Part shown: one piece after another, positions 16,775 through 27,917 of the stretch
Layout of the letters: each line of letters begins with the position of its first letter
Position numbering within the stretch: the first letter of the stretch is position 1
From: Sterolibacterium denitrificans
Lineage (GTDB): Bacteria > Pseudomonadota > Gammaproteobacteria > Burkholderiales > Rhodocyclaceae
DNA length: 64,000 nucleotides
Direction: 5' to 3'
Assembly: GCF_900174485.1 (NCBI RefSeq)
Contig: NZ_LT837803.1
Location: 1,302,001 to 1,366,000, forward strand
Made by a program: the position numbers and the translations under genes
The notes under the pieces: generated by a model
What the model was told of the DNA's origin: nothing
Database searches by the model: none
Seen by the model: only the letters and a program-made list of their open reading frames with translations

Positions 16775-17208
16775 AGCTGCGGCAGCATCAGGATGGCGTC
16801 GCGATTGCTCCAGGAGAAAACGCGCGCGGCGGCTTCGCGGCAGGGCAGCCAGCAGTAGTTCAGGTGCTCGCGTGCCGCAATGGTGACGGGCGTATCCGCC
16901 GCCACGCAGAGGCTGAAGACATGTTCCAGATTGTGCGTCACGCCCTCGGGATAGCGGTGGCGCCATTCGGCGAAGATTTCAAAGCAGTTCGACAGCCGCC
17001 AGTCGCGCAATGCCTCCGGCGCCGTGGCGATGCCGGTTTCCTCGCGCACTTCGCGGCAGGCGGCAGCCAGCAGGGTTTCGCCTTCCTCCAGGCTGCCGGT
17101 GACGGATTGCCAGAAGCCCGGATGGCTGGCGCGTTCCAGCAGCAGGATTTCCAGTGCCGGCGTGTGGATCAGGACGAGAACCGAAACGGGTTTCTTGGTG
17201 CCGGGCAT
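16756..17208 (-). CDS. nudB: Dihydroneopterin triphosphate diphosphatase (Nudix)
   Basis: A 150-aa Nudix hydrolase. The box GSLEEGETLLAAACREVREETG fits G-x5-E-x7-R-E-x2-E-E-x-G. The opening KKPVSVLVLIHTPALEILLLERASHPGFWQSVTGSLE and the later VTHNLEHVFSL match NudB, which removes pyrophosphate from dihydroneopterin triphosphate in folate synthesis. In betaproteobacteria nudB commonly lies beside aspS and a DUF502 gene, as it nearly does here; the barnase/barstar pair has come between. Convergent with the CWC gene. Confidence 0.85.
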   Translation of the reverse strand: MPGTKKPVSVLVLIHTPALEILLLERASHPGFWQSVTGSLEEGETLLAAACREVREETGIATAPEALRDWRLSNCFEIFAEWRHRYPEGVTHNLEHVFSLCVAADTPVTIAAREHLNYCWLPCREAAARVFSWSNRDAILMLPQLQSEAD

Positions 17209-17229
17209 GGCGGATGAGCCGTGAGGGTA

Positions 17230-17688
17230 TTAAAGCGTGGGCAGCCAGGCGATGCCGTCGGCGTGCATGTCGACCAGGCACCAGAGCGGGCTGCCGCGCT
17301 CGCGCCATTCGTCGGTGGCGGCGGAGAATATCTGCAGGGCCGTGATGAAATCCTCGTGAGCGCGGCTGTTCACCCGATCCGCGTTTTCCAGGATCACCAG
17401 CCAGCCTTCGGCCGGGCGCCAGCCCAGGTCGCCCAGGCTGTCGGCCAGCGCGTCCCAGTTGTAGCCGAACCACTCGGGAAAGGCCATGTCCCGGCCGATG
17501 GCCTTGAGCAGGCTGTCCTTGTCGCGCGCGGGCGTGAGATCGACGCGAAAAACCACATGGGCATTGGCTTCGGCGGCGGCGATCAGCTCCTCGCGATCAC
17601 CCGGCGGCAGATGATAGACACCGGCCCGCGCGACGTTGCCGAACAGCGTCTGGAAGTGCTGCTGCCGCTCTGATGGCGTGTGGCTCAT
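17230..17688 (-). CDS. Barstar family ribonuclease inhibitor
   Basis: A 152-aa cytoplasmic protein. The stretch AFPEWFGYNWDALADSLGDL is the barstar signature, in which the acidic helix plugs the ribonuclease active site. It is longer than Bacillus barstar (90 aa), with an N-terminal extension of about 45 residues. Its start overlaps the stop of the secreted ribonuclease gene by 4 nt (ATGA), so inhibitor and nuclease are made together, with the nuclease first. Confidence 0.88.
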   Translation of the reverse strand: MSHTPSERQQHFQTLFGNVARAGVYHLPPGDREELIAAAEANAHVVFRVDLTPARDKDSLLKAIGRDMAFPEWFGYNWDALADSLGDLGWRPAEGWLVILENADRVNSRAHEDFITALQIFSAATDEWRERGSPLWCLVDMHADGIAWLPTL

Positions 17689-18050
17689 GGGCGTATCCTG
17701 CGGAAGCTGCGGTAGTGGTCGGCCGTGTAATAGCGTTCACCGGCTTCTCCCGCGACGATGCGGCGGGCGCCGCGGTGCCGCAGGCCGGGGGTGGGAACGG
17801 TGTATTCGCGGTAATAGCCGCGTTTGTGCTGCGGCAGGCGGCGCTCGAAATTGCCGAAGACGATGCCGTCGCGCTCGTAGGGGAAAGGGCCGCCGTCGGC
17901 GATCCGTTGCAGTGTCTGGTGGGCTTCGGCGGGGAGTTGCTGCTGCGTGATCCAGGGAAGCCCCGCATCCGCTTGTTGCCCTGCCTGCGTACATCCCGGC
18001 GCCAGGCAGAGCAGCCAGCAGGCAAGCAGCAGACGGCAGATGGAGCGCAT
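17685..18050 (-). CDS. Secreted guanyl-specific ribonuclease (barnase / RNase Sa family)
   Basis: A 121-aa exported ribonuclease. A hydrophobic leader (residues 1-19) ends at LAPGC, a poor lipobox, so either a signal peptidase I site or a lipoprotein is possible. The mature part closely follows RNase Sa: Glu82 in REYTV, Arg97 in RGARRI and His112 in TADHY correspond to its catalytic Glu54, Arg69 and His85. All catalytic residues are present, so it should be active outside the cytoplasm. The overlapping barstar gene protects the producer. Confidence 0.88.
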   Translation of the reverse strand: MRSICRLLLACWLLCLAPGCTQAGQQADAGLPWITQQQLPAEAHQTLQRIADGGPFPYERDGIVFGNFERRLPQHKRGYYREYTVPTPGLRHRGARRIVAGEAGERYYTADHYRSFRRIRP

Positions 18051-18068
18051 GGCGGCAGGGATCAGCCC

Positions 18069-19871
<1,803 letters not shown>

Positions 19872-19928
19872 GATAAGTGTCCGTGGAGGCAATATGAATC
19901 AGTGATACCGGCAGTTACAGGAAATGGG

Positions 19929-20591
19929 TTAACCGTTCAGGGCATGTCCCGAAGGTTCGTCGTAGGCCGGTGGCGTGGGCGGGAAATGCTGACCGGGTGG
20001 CGGAGAGGGAGCAACCACGCCCATCGAGACGATGTATTTGAGCGCTTCATCGACGCTCATTTCGAGTTCGATGGTGTCGCTCTTCTTGACGAAGAAAAAG
20101 AAGCCATTCACCGGGCTGGGCGCGGTCGGGATGAACACGCCGACATGTTCCTCATCTTGCGCGGCGCCGATTTCCGCCGTCGGCGCGCTGGTGAGGAAGG
20201 CCACCGACCAGGCATGCGGATGCGGATAGCGCACCAGCAGCACCTTGCGGAAGGCTTCGCCATTGCCAGAAAACAGCGTCTCGCTGATCTGCTTGGCGCT
20301 GTAGTAAAGGGATTTCACCACCGGGATGCGCGCCAGTACGCCCTCCCAGAAGCGTACCAGGCGCTGGCCGATGATGTTGGCGGTGACCAGGCCGGTGATG
20401 AAAACGATCAGCAGGGTCAGCACCATGCCGATGCCCGGTATGTACATGCCCAGCAGGGTTTCCGGCTGGATGGCATGCGGCAGCAGCAGCAGCGACTGGT
20501 CCATCAGGCGGACGATCATCGACAGCACCCAGAAGGTGATGGCCAGCGGGATCCAGATCAGCAGCCCGGTGATGAAGTATTTTTTCAGCAA
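19929..20591 (-). CDS. DUF502 family membrane protein
   Basis: A 220-aa protein with two strong membrane segments near the N-terminus (FITGLLIWIPLAITFWVLSM and VLTLLIVFITGLVTANIIG), then the conserved RIPVVKSLYYSAKQISETLFS stretch and a soluble domain; the tail is Pro-rich. DUF502 proteins are common upstream of aspS in betaproteobacteria. Function is not established. It sits between the FmdB-like gene and aspS on the same strand. Confidence 0.82.
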   Translation of the reverse strand: MLKKYFITGLLIWIPLAITFWVLSMIVRLMDQSLLLLPHAIQPETLLGMYIPGIGMVLTLLIVFITGLVTANIIGQRLVRFWEGVLARIPVVKSLYYSAKQISETLFSGNGEAFRKVLLVRYPHPHAWSVAFLTSAPTAEIGAAQDEEHVGVFIPTAPSPVNGFFFFVKKSDTIELEMSVDEALKYIVSMGVVAPSPPPGQHFPPTPPAYDEPSGHALNG

Positions 20592-20672
20592 GTGCGCGCC
20601 CCTTGTGGGCCAGGGAGTGGGAAAGAGGCTTTCTGCTCTTTGCGTTACTACTGTCGTACCGTGAGCAGACTC

Positions 20673-20939
20673 TCAATGACAGCCGCAGCCGCCGCCGCAG
20701 GCGGGCGCGGCGGCCGGCGCTGCGTCTGCCGGGGCTGGCGCGGGAGCGGAGTCGGCGTTGCCCTTGAAATCGGTGGCATACCAGCCCGTTCCCTTCAACT
20801 GGAAGCCGGGGGCGGTGACTTGTTTGACGAAGGTTGCAGCGTTGCAGGCCGTGCAGGTAGTCAGCACGGGATCGCTCATTTTCTGCAGCACGTCTTCCGC
20901 GTGGCCGCAGGCGCTGCAACGGTAGGCGTAGATAGGCAT
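20673..20939 (-). CDS. FmdB family zinc-ribbon protein
   Basis: An 88-aa protein. It starts MPIYAYRCSACGH and has a second CTAC pair, together a zinc ribbon of the FmdB regulatory-protein group. The C-terminus is low complexity (Ala/Pro) and ends in a Cys/Gly/His run (ACGGGCGCH) that could bind metal. It is the usual first gene of the FmdB-DUF502-aspS string. Function is unknown. Confidence 0.82.
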   Translation of the reverse strand: MPIYAYRCSACGHAEDVLQKMSDPVLTTCTACNAATFVKQVTAPGFQLKGTGWYATDFKGNADSAPAPAPADAAPAAAPACGGGCGCH

Positions 20940-21066
20940 GGGAAACTCCGGAAAAGAAGGGGATTATAACCGATAGCTTATGCGCATTTACTGGGCGAGC
21001 CGCCCGTTCGGCCCAGATGGAGGCGCTTGCCGGGAATGCAAGGGTTTCCCGAATCCGGGGAGAAAT

Positions 21067-21930
21067 TCAGGCGCCGGGCAGAATCAGCTGATTCAGCGAC
21101 TTGCCCCAGAACAGGGCAATGACGCCTGCCGTTGCGAGGTAGGGGCCGAAGGGTATGGGCGCATTGCGGCCGTGGCGGGCGAAGACGATCAGGCTGATGC
21201 CGACGACGGCGCCGACCACCGACGACAGCAGTACCACCAGCGGCAGCAGTTGCCAGCCGAACCAGGCGCCGATGGCGGCGAGCAGCTTGAAGTCGCCATA
21301 GCCCATGCCTTCCTTGCCGGTGGCCAGCTTGAAGCCCCAATACACGCACCACAGCGCCAGATAGCCGGCCATGGCGCCGATCACCGCGCTGCCTGTATCG
21401 GTGAAATATCCGCCAAGGTTGAACAGCAGGCCCAGCCAAAGCAGCGGCAAGGTGATGTCGTCGGGCAGCAGTTGGGTATCGAAGTCGATGAAAGTCAGCG
21501 CGATCATCGCCCAGAGGAACAGCAGCGCGCCCGCCAGCATGGGCGTGTAACCGAAGCGCCAGGCGGCATAGGCCGAGAGCAGCCCGCAGAGTGCCTCGAT
21601 CAGCGGGTAGCGTGGCGAAATGGGCGCCTGGCAGCCGCGGCAGCGGCCGCGCAGCACGAGCCAGCTGATGATCGGAATGTTTTCCAGCGCGCTGATCGCG
21701 TGGCCGCATTTCGGGCAGCGCGAGCGCGGCACGGCGAGGTTGAAGGTTTCCTGCGGCGCCAGCGTTTCTTCGCGCAGTTCGGCGCACTGTGCTTCCCATT
21801 CGCGCTGCATCATCAGCGGCAGGCGATGAATGACGACGTTCAGAAAGCTGCCGACCATCAGGCCGAGGAGCAGGCAGAGTGCGGCCAGGCAAGCCGGCTG
21901 GGTGAGCAGCGTCGTCAATTGTGGTGACAT
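21067..21930 (-). CDS. pilD: Type IV prepilin peptidase / N-methyltransferase
   Basis: A 287-aa polytopic membrane enzyme that cuts and N-methylates prepilins. The N-terminal GSFLNVVIHRLP motif, the two Cys pairs CPKC and CRGC of the cytoplasmic domain, and the two catalytic Asp regions (IDFDTQLLPD and GMGYGDFKLLA) are all present. It lies 28 nt downstream of pilC on the same strand. The 127-bp stretch between it and the FmdB gene shows no further gene. Confidence 0.93.
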   Translation of the reverse strand: MSPQLTTLLTQPACLAALCLLLGLMVGSFLNVVIHRLPLMMQREWEAQCAELREETLAPQETFNLAVPRSRCPKCGHAISALENIPIISWLVLRGRCRGCQAPISPRYPLIEALCGLLSAYAAWRFGYTPMLAGALLFLWAMIALTFIDFDTQLLPDDITLPLLWLGLLFNLGGYFTDTGSAVIGAMAGYLALWCVYWGFKLATGKEGMGYGDFKLLAAIGAWFGWQLLPLVVLLSSVVGAVVGISLIVFARHGRNAPIPFGPYLATAGVIALFWGKSLNQLILPGA

Positions 21931-21958
21931 GTATCGTTCCGCGCGCGTGTTCGCATCG

Positions 21959-23182
21959 TCAGCCGACGACGCCGCCCAGCTTGAAGATCGGCAGGTACAT
22001 GGCCACCACCATGCCGCCGATGAGGCCGCCGAGCACGACCATGATGATCGGCTCCATCAGGCTGGAGAGGGCGTCAACGGCATCATCCACCTCGGCCTCG
22101 AAGAAATCGGCAACCTTGCTGAGCATCGAGTCGAGCTGGCCGGATTCCTCGCCGATCGCCACCATCTGTATCACCATGCTGGAGAACAGCTCGGTGTTCT
22201 GCATCGCTACCGTGAGGCTCTGCCCCGTGCTCACCTCATGCTTGATCTCTTGCGTGGCAACCACGTAGACATGGTTGCCGGAAGCGCCGCCCACCGAGTC
22301 GAGCGCTTCGACCAGCGGCACGCCGGCGGCGAACATGGTCGACAGCGTGCGCGTCCAGCGGGCGACGGTTGCCTTGCGCACCAGGTCGCCGAAGACGGGC
22401 AGGCGCAGCATGAGCCTGTCCATGGCAATCTGTACCGTCTTGGAGCGTTGCCAGGCGGCGAAAAAGGCATACAGCGCGCCAATGATGCTGCCGAAGATGA
22501 GATACCAGTACTCGACGAAAAAATCGGAGATGCTGATCAGTATCATGGTCGGCGCCGGCAGGTCGGCGCCGAAGTTGCTGAACACCTCCTTGAATGCCGG
22601 AATCACGAAAATCATGATCACCGCGACAATCACGAAAGCGACGATGATGATGGCGATGGGATAGAACAGCGCCGACTTGATCTTGGACTTGATGGCCAGG
22701 ATCTTTTCCTTGTAAGTGGCCAGGCGGTCGAGCAGGGAATCGAGAATACCGGCCTGTTCTCCAGCGCCCACCAGGTTGCAGAACAGGCTGTCGAAGTAGA
22801 GTGGATGCTTGCGGAATGCCGCATTCAGGCTGGAGCCGGTTTCCACGTCGGCCTTGATGCTGCCCAGCAGCTTGCCGACGGCCGGATTGCTCGCGCCTTT
22901 GCTGACGATTTCAAATGCCTGGAGCAGCGGCACCCCGGCCTTCATCATGGTCGCCAGCTGGCGCGTGAACAGCGTGATGTCCTTGTCGGTAACCTTGCCG
23001 AGCTTGCCGATTTTCTGCTTCTGAACCTTGCTGACGAGCACGCCCTGGCGACGCAGCGTAGTGCGCACCAGCGTCTCGCCGCCGGCGCGCAGTTCACCGC
23101 GTATCAGCTTGCCGGTCTTGTCCCGGCCTTCCCAGATAAAGTTGAATTCCTTGACGGTACCGCTCTTGCTTGCGCTGGCCAT
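21959..23182 (-). CDS. pilC: Type IV pilus inner-membrane platform protein
   Basis: A 407-aa GspF/PilC protein with two homologous GspF domains: the first around FTRQLATMMKAGVPLLQAFE, the second around WTRTLSTMFAAGVPLVEALD, each followed by a large hydrophobic segment. PilC anchors the PilB/PilT motors to the pilus base. It pairs with pilD downstream. The usual pilB gene is not upstream; the next 640 bp hold no gene. Confidence 0.93.
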   Translation of the reverse strand: MASASKSGTVKEFNFIWEGRDKTGKLIRGELRAGGETLVRTTLRRQGVLVSKVQKQKIGKLGKVTDKDITLFTRQLATMMKAGVPLLQAFEIVSKGASNPAVGKLLGSIKADVETGSSLNAAFRKHPLYFDSLFCNLVGAGEQAGILDSLLDRLATYKEKILAIKSKIKSALFYPIAIIIVAFVIVAVIMIFVIPAFKEVFSNFGADLPAPTMILISISDFFVEYWYLIFGSIIGALYAFFAAWQRSKTVQIAMDRLMLRLPVFGDLVRKATVARWTRTLSTMFAAGVPLVEALDSVGGASGNHVYVVATQEIKHEVSTGQSLTVAMQNTELFSSMVIQMVAIGEESGQLDSMLSKVADFFEAEVDDAVDALSSLMEPIIMVVLGGLIGGMVVAMYLPIFKLGGVVG

Positions 23183-23824
23183 CTGGTTTTCTCCCCTTGT
23201 TCTTTCGCTTCTTCTGCTCCGGCGTATCCGCCAAGCCTATCCACGGAGCGGATCAAGCATTTTCCTGCTTCCTGTTCCTGTTTTTGCATCCGAACGAAGC
23301 GCAAACACCACGAATTCCGCAAACGCTGCATAGATTAGCAGAGGTTGTTGATAACGTAGCGGCTTTCGTCGTGGTAGTTGGCGGTTTCTTCTGCATTTCG
23401 TTAATTTTTCGGGCTTTGCGAAATTTCCCGAAGAACGAAAATGCCTCCGCCGCATTTCCCGCTTGTTTCGCCCACGTTTCGTGCCACTGCTCCGTTACGC
23501 CGCTACCCGAATCGAGTAATCTTAGCATGCGGCGGGTTCGAGCAATGGATGAGGCCGGCTGATCGGTGCTGCATCCGTCTTTGTGCAGTGACAACGCCAT
23601 GCCACCATGCCGTGCTCACTCCTGCACCCTCGGCGCGCAAGGATAAAGTCAGTCATGGCACAAATGAAATGATCTATCCATTGGTCATGCTGTTTCGTGT
23701 ATTGGGTATACTGCTGCGTTTCGCCATGCAGGCTGTGATGCTGCAGTCGCAAGCGATCGTGCAATGGGTCGACGGGCGAGGGGGCCTTGCCGCAGCGGCG
23801 CAGATAGAAACTCAGGAATTCAGA
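23183..23824. other. 642-bp stretch without a convincing gene
   Basis: This gap upstream of pilC is more AT-rich than its surroundings. Open frames in it are short and lack motifs. An ATG at about 23670 is in frame with the lipoprotein gene that starts at 23825, but the signal peptide and ribosome site favour the later start. No pilB remnant was seen. Promoters for pilC (minus) and for the lipoprotein (plus) must lie here, though no site stands out. Confidence 0.5.
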
Positions 23825-24160
23825 ATGAAAAATTTTTCAAGTGCGGCAGTCCTTTTTCTGGTGCTGCTGAGTGGATGCGCGGATGGCAGCGTTGACAAGG
23901 ATGGCGTGCCCAAGGTCGATATCCACGGGACCATCATTGCCTCGACAGATGAAAAAGCCCTGGCCTTCGCAAAGGAGTGGGGGCTTCCGGCGCCAGGCGC
24001 TCGCATGATTTCGGTGCATGGAAAACAGATGCCTCTCCAGGTGTTTCTGCTGACCTACTGTCAAGGAAAAGTTGGCAACGATACCTGTGAGCGTGGATTG
24101 AAAATTGCTCGAATCGACTCGAGCGGCGGTCCCCGAAAGGAACTGCCCGAAGGCTTGTAG
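23825..24160 (+). CDS. Small lipoprotein, function unknown
   Basis: A 111-aa protein with a lipoprotein signal (VLFLVLLSGC, Cys at about residue 19). The mature part includes GTIIASTDEKALAFAKEWGLPAPG and two Cys that could pair. I do not recognise the family. AGGA lies 8 nt before ATG 23825. It is the first of three consecutive small exported proteins on this strand, in an AT-richer patch. Confidence 0.6.
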   Translation: MKNFSSAAVLFLVLLSGCADGSVDKDGVPKVDIHGTIIASTDEKALAFAKEWGLPAPGARMISVHGKQMPLQVFLLTYCQGKVGNDTCERGLKIARIDSSGGPRKELPEGL

Positions 24161-24258
24161 GCATCGTGCCCGACAGCGCGCTCGAGGCGGACGGCGGTGC
24201 CGTCGCCGGGCTTTGAGGTTGTCCCTTGAGCTTGTTTCTATTGGAAGGAAAATTCCCC

Positions 24259-24543
24259 ATGAAGAAAAATGCAATGATGATGTTCGCGTTGATTGCAGCC
24301 CTGGTTCTGGCCGGCTGCAAGGAAGAAAAGCCACAGGAGCCTGTCCAGACCGTCGAGTGGTTCAAGGCGCATCAGGCCGAGCGTGAGGCCCGGCTGGCCA
24401 AATGCAACGCTAACCCCGGTGAGTTGGCGGCCACGCCCAATTGCGTCAATGCCAGTCGCGCCGAGTCATCCTCGGTTTGGAGCAAGCGTGGCGGAATCAA
24501 GGCGCCGGCGGCATTGACCTTCGAGAAGAATGACGGGAAATAA
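24259..24543 (+). CDS. EexN-like lipoprotein
   Basis: A 94-aa lipoprotein: signal ALIAALVLAGC with the lipid Cys near residue 19, then TVEWFKAHQAEREARLAKCN and NPGELAATPNCVNAS, the pattern of the EexN (entry-exclusion) family of conjugative plasmids such as IncN. In plasmids EexN blocks uptake of a second copy. No conjugation genes are present here, so this may be a relic or a chromosomal relative with another role. The start at 24259 has GGAAGGAAA upstream. Confidence 0.65.
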   Translation: MKKNAMMMFALIAALVLAGCKEEKPQEPVQTVEWFKAHQAEREARLAKCNANPGELAATPNCVNASRAESSSVWSKRGGIKAPAALTFEKNDGK

Positions 24544-24644
24544 CCTTGCATTTTTCCGTCGTCAAGCTGGACAGTTCAGCAATTCAGACGGCCTGCCAGC
24601 GAGGGCTGGCATGGTCATCTCAAACATTGGAAGACGGGGTATCA

Positions 24645-25238
24645 ATGAATCTTCGGTGGTTTCTTGCCATTTCGATACTTTTTATCGCAAATGCCCATGC
24701 GGTTCCGCCTCGTGCAGTAGATGCCGAGCAGTTCGATATTGCCGGCGTCAGACTCGGCATGAGTCCACAGGCGGCCGTTGCGGCCATTTCCACAAAACTG
24801 GGTGTCGACAGGCGAGTCATCGAGTTCGATAAATTTCCGCAACGGAACCCGGTCACCAACAGCAAGGAAGCAAAGTACTTTACCGTCAGGACAGGCGGCG
24901 CGTCGGTCACCGTCCATTTCGAGCCCAATGTTCCATACAGTCCGAAAAACAAGATGGCGGTCAGCATGATCATTTACGAACAGCCCTGGACCGCGGAAAA
25001 CGTTGCCGCCATGAAAGACATGGCCATCAAAAAATATGGAGCGCCCTCCAACGGAACGAATGGCGTCTCCTATCAATGGTGCCTTCAGCCCCATGACAAT
25101 CCAGGCTTTGGCTGTTCGGAATTCAGAGGCCCGAAGCTCGAACTGAGCGGAACAAAATTGCAGATCGAGGATTTTCGGCGCCGCCAGGCGGTCATCGATT
25201 TCATGAACAAGAGCAATAGCTCAAGACCGTCGTTCTGA
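24645..25238 (+). CDS. Exported protein, function unknown
   Basis: A 197-aa protein with a clear signal peptide (MNLRWFLAISILFIANAHA). The motif FDIAGVRLGMSPQAAVAAI resembles a repeat seen in several uncharacterised periplasmic proteins. Two Cys (WCLQPHDNPGFGC) could form a disulfide. No enzymatic motif is visible. It ends 28 nt before the ArsC-like gene. Confidence 0.6.
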   Translation: MNLRWFLAISILFIANAHAVPPRAVDAEQFDIAGVRLGMSPQAAVAAISTKLGVDRRVIEFDKFPQRNPVTNSKEAKYFTVRTGGASVTVHFEPNVPYSPKNKMAVSMIIYEQPWTAENVAAMKDMAIKKYGAPSNGTNGVSYQWCLQPHDNPGFGCSEFRGPKLELSGTKLQIEDFRRRQAVIDFMNKSNSSRPSF

Positions 25239-25266
25239 TTGCTCAACTCTGCCGAGGACAGCCGCC

Positions 25267-25617
25267 ATGAAAAACCAGATTCTGCACAATCCGCGCTGCT
25301 CGAAAAGTCGTGCCGCGCTCGAACTGCTCAACCAGCGCGAGGTCGATGTGGCCGTGGTGGACTATCAGCAAAACCCGCCCGGCAAGGACGAGCTGCGCGA
25401 AATCCTTCGTCTGCTCGACAAGAAACCGCTGGAGGTGATCCGCGTCAATGACGGCCTGTTCAGCGAACTCGGCCTCGCCGAAGACAACGGCTACAGCGAC
25501 GAGCAATGGCTGGACGTACTCGCCGCGCATCCCGGGCTGCTCGAACGTCCAATCGTCATTTACAACGGCAAAGCCGCCATCGGTCGCCCCATCGAAAACG
25601 TGATGGCGATTCTCTGA
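25267..25617 (+). CDS. arsC: Arsenate reductase, glutaredoxin-dependent ArsC family
   Basis: A 116-aa ArsC/YfgD-family protein. The catalytic Cys11 lies in [15 protein letters not shown], and [16 protein letters not shown] supplies the Arg that binds oxyanion. Length is right for the E. coli YfgD branch. Members reduce arsenate using glutathione and glutaredoxin, but YfgD-like proteins without ars operons, as here, may have another physiological role. Confidence 0.82.
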   Translation: MKNQILHNPRCSKSRAALELLNQREVDVAVVDYQQNPPGKDELREILRLLDKKPLEVIRVNDGLFSELGLAEDNGYSDEQWLDVLAAHPGLLERPIVIYNGKAAIGRPIENVMAIL

Positions 25618-25807
25618 GAGATTCGACCATTCAACCGATCGATTCAAGCCCGGCTGTCGCCGAACTTCTGCTAGACTGCGCGCCGCGCTGGCGCTTTGCA
25701 GTCTGTCGCCGCGTCATGCGAGCGGATTTTCCCTGCATTCATCCCCATTTTGCCGCCCCACAGACTGCGGCATGTGTTACATGCAGGGCCGGCTCGCGGA
25801 GTATTCC

Positions 25808-27136
25808 ATGAAGTTTACCGACCTCGGCCTGCGCGCCGAGATCCTGCGTGCGATCGACGCGCAGGGCTATGACACGCCCACGCCCATCCAGGCTCAGGCG
25901 ATTCCCCTGGTGCTGGCAGGCCATGATCTGATGGCCGCAGCGCAAACCGGCACCGGCAAGACCGCGGGCTTTACCTTGCCCATACTCCAGCTCATCAGCA
26001 GCCGCCCAGCGCGTTCCGCACGGCGGCCGCGCGTATTGGTGCTGACGCCGACCCGCGAGCTGGCGGCCCAGGTGGGCGAGAGCGTGCGTATCTACGGACA
26101 GCATCTGTCGCTGAAGACGGCGGTGATTTTTGGCGGCGTTTCCATGGGGCCGCAGGAAAAGGCGCTGAAAGCCGGCGTGGATATCCTGGTCGCCACGCCC
26201 GGCCGCTTGCTCGATCATCTGGGGCAGGGCATCGCAAACCTCGATGGCGTCGAAATCCTGGTGCTCGACGAGGCCGATCGCATGCTCGACATGGGGTTTC
26301 TGCCCGACATGAAAAAGCTGTTCGCGCGTTTGCCCAAAGAGCGCCAGACGTTGCTGTATTCGGCGACTTTCTCCGACGAGATCCGGCACCTGGCGACCGG
26401 GCTTTTGAAGGAGCCGCGTTCAGTGGAGGTCGCGCCGCGCAATTCGACCACCGAACTCGTCAGCCAGGCGGTGTATCCGGTCGACAAGGCGAGAAAACGC
26501 GATCTGTTGATCAAGCTCATCCAGGATCACGACTGGCATCAGGTGCTGGTGTTTACCCGCACCAAGCATGGCGCCAATGCGCTGGCCGAGAAGCTCGACA
26601 AGGCCGGCATCAGCGCAGCGGCGATTCACGGCAACAAGAGCCAGAACGCGCGCACCAAGGCGCTGGCCGACTTCAAGGGCATGAGGCTCAACGTATTGGT
26701 GGCCACCGACATTGCGGCGCGCGGCATCGATATCGATCTGCTGCCCCATGTGGTGAATTACGAGTTGCCGAACGTGCCCGAAGACTATGTGCATCGCATC
26801 GGCCGCACCGGGCGTGCAGGTTCGGAGGGGCAGGCGGTTTCCCTGGTCTGCGTCGATGAACATCAGTTGCTGAGGAACATCGAGCGCCTGATCAAGAAAC
26901 CCATCGAGCGGCGCCAGGTACCCGGTTTCGAGCCGGATCCCAGCATCCGTCCCGAGCCGATAGAAAATGGGCGGAGTGGAGGACGTGGAGGAAGCGGACG
27001 GAACGACCGGAGCCGTGGCGGGCGCAGCGCCGATGGGGCGCGCGGTTCATCCGGCCAGCGTCCGCCGCAGTCGAAAGAGGCTGCTCGCGCAGGAGGCAGA
27101 GGTAAACGGCCAATCAGCAGAGGCAGCGCAATGTAA
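25808..27136 (+). CDS. rhlE: DEAD-box RNA helicase, RhlE type
   Basis: A 442-aa helicase with all the motifs in order: Q motif (FTDLGL...[14 protein letters not shown]), [24 protein letters not shown], and [10 protein letters not shown]. The C-terminal tail (about 395-442) is Arg/Gly/Ser-rich and basic, as in RhlE, and would bind RNA. Roles in ribosome maturation and mRNA decay are known for the family. GGAG lies 7 nt before ATG 25808. Confidence 0.9.
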   Translation: MKFTDLGLRAEILRAIDAQGYDTPTPIQAQAIPLVLAGHDLMAAAQTGTGKTAGFTLPILQLISSRPARSARRPRVLVLTPTRELAAQVGESVRIYGQHLSLKTAVIFGGVSMGPQEKALKAGVDILVATPGRLLDHLGQGIANLDGVEILVLDEADRMLDMGFLPDMKKLFARLPKERQTLLYSATFSDEIRHLATGLLKEPRSVEVAPRNSTTELVSQAVYPVDKARKRDLLIKLIQDHDWHQVLVFTRTKHGANALAEKLDKAGISAAAIHGNKSQNARTKALADFKGMRLNVLVATDIAARGIDIDLLPHVVNYELPNVPEDYVHRIGRTGRAGSEGQAVSLVCVDEHQLLRNIERLIKKPIERRQVPGFEPDPSIRPEPIENGRSGGRGGSGRNDRSRGGRSADGARGSSGQRPPQSKEAARAGGRGKRPISRGSAM

Positions 27137-27157
27137 AAGCGGTAAAGCCGTACCGCC

Positions 27158-27748
27158 TCAGGCAATCCGGCAAACGGTATCGAAATCCAGGCGTGGGCCG
27201 CGCGGGTAGAGCTTGCCTGGGTCGCCATGGCCCAGGTTGATGAGGAACACCGATTTCAGCGGCGTGCCGGCGAAGAAGGCGGCGTCCAGGGTGGTTTTGT
27301 CGAAGCCGCCCATCGGGCCGCAGTCCAGTCCCAGCGCGCGTGCGGCAAGAATGAGGTAAGCGCCCTGCAAGGTGCTGTCGCGCAGGCTGGTTTCTTCGAT
27401 CATGGCATCGTTGCCGACGAACCAGGAGCGCGCATCGGTGGCCGGATACAGCGTGGGCAGATGTTCGTAGAAAGTCATGTCGCGCGCCACGATCACGGTG
27501 ACCGGGGCGGCCATGGTCTTTTCGACATTGCCGGCCGCCAGCGCGGGCTTGAGCCTGGCCTTGGCTTCTTGCGATTTGACGAACACGAAGCGGGCCGGGC
27601 AGTTGTTGGCCGCGGTCGGCCCCCATTTGAGCAGGTCGTAAAGCTGGCGCAGCGTCGCATCGGAAACTTCTTCCGCTGCGAAACCATTGTGGGTGCGTGC
27701 GTTGGTGAATAGCTGGGCGAGGCTGGCGGTGTCGAGCGGTGCGGGCAT
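27158..27748 (-). CDS. Nitroreductase-family protein, malonic semialdehyde reductase RutE/HadB-like
   Basis: A 196-aa FMN-dependent reductase, the same length as E. coli RutE. Features include [17 protein letters not shown] and the C-terminal [23 protein letters not shown] typical of the RutE/HadB branch. RutE reduces malonic semialdehyde in pyrimidine breakdown, but no rut genes are close, so the natural substrate is open. ATG 27748 has GGAG 5 nt upstream. Convergent with rhlE. Confidence 0.78.
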   Translation of the reverse strand: MPAPLDTASLAQLFTNARTHNGFAAEEVSDATLRQLYDLLKWGPTAANNCPARFVFVKSQEAKARLKPALAAGNVEKTMAAPVTVIVARDMTFYEHLPTLYPATDARSWFVGNDAMIEETSLRDSTLQGAYLILAARALGLDCGPMGGFDKTTLDAAFFAGTPLKSVFLINLGHGDPGKLYPRGPRLDFDTVCRIA

Positions 27749-27917
27749 GGGGTCTCCGAGTGTATCAGTGGCTGGAAATGGTGGCTGGAATGGCATCCAT
27801 GCGCGTTAGTATATTGACCCGACAGGGCGGGTGCCAATTGTCAGTTGCCGCGCGCTGCTGCAATGGTCGAGCGACTGGATTCGGCAGCATTTCAAATATC
27901 AACGGATGGGATGAATC

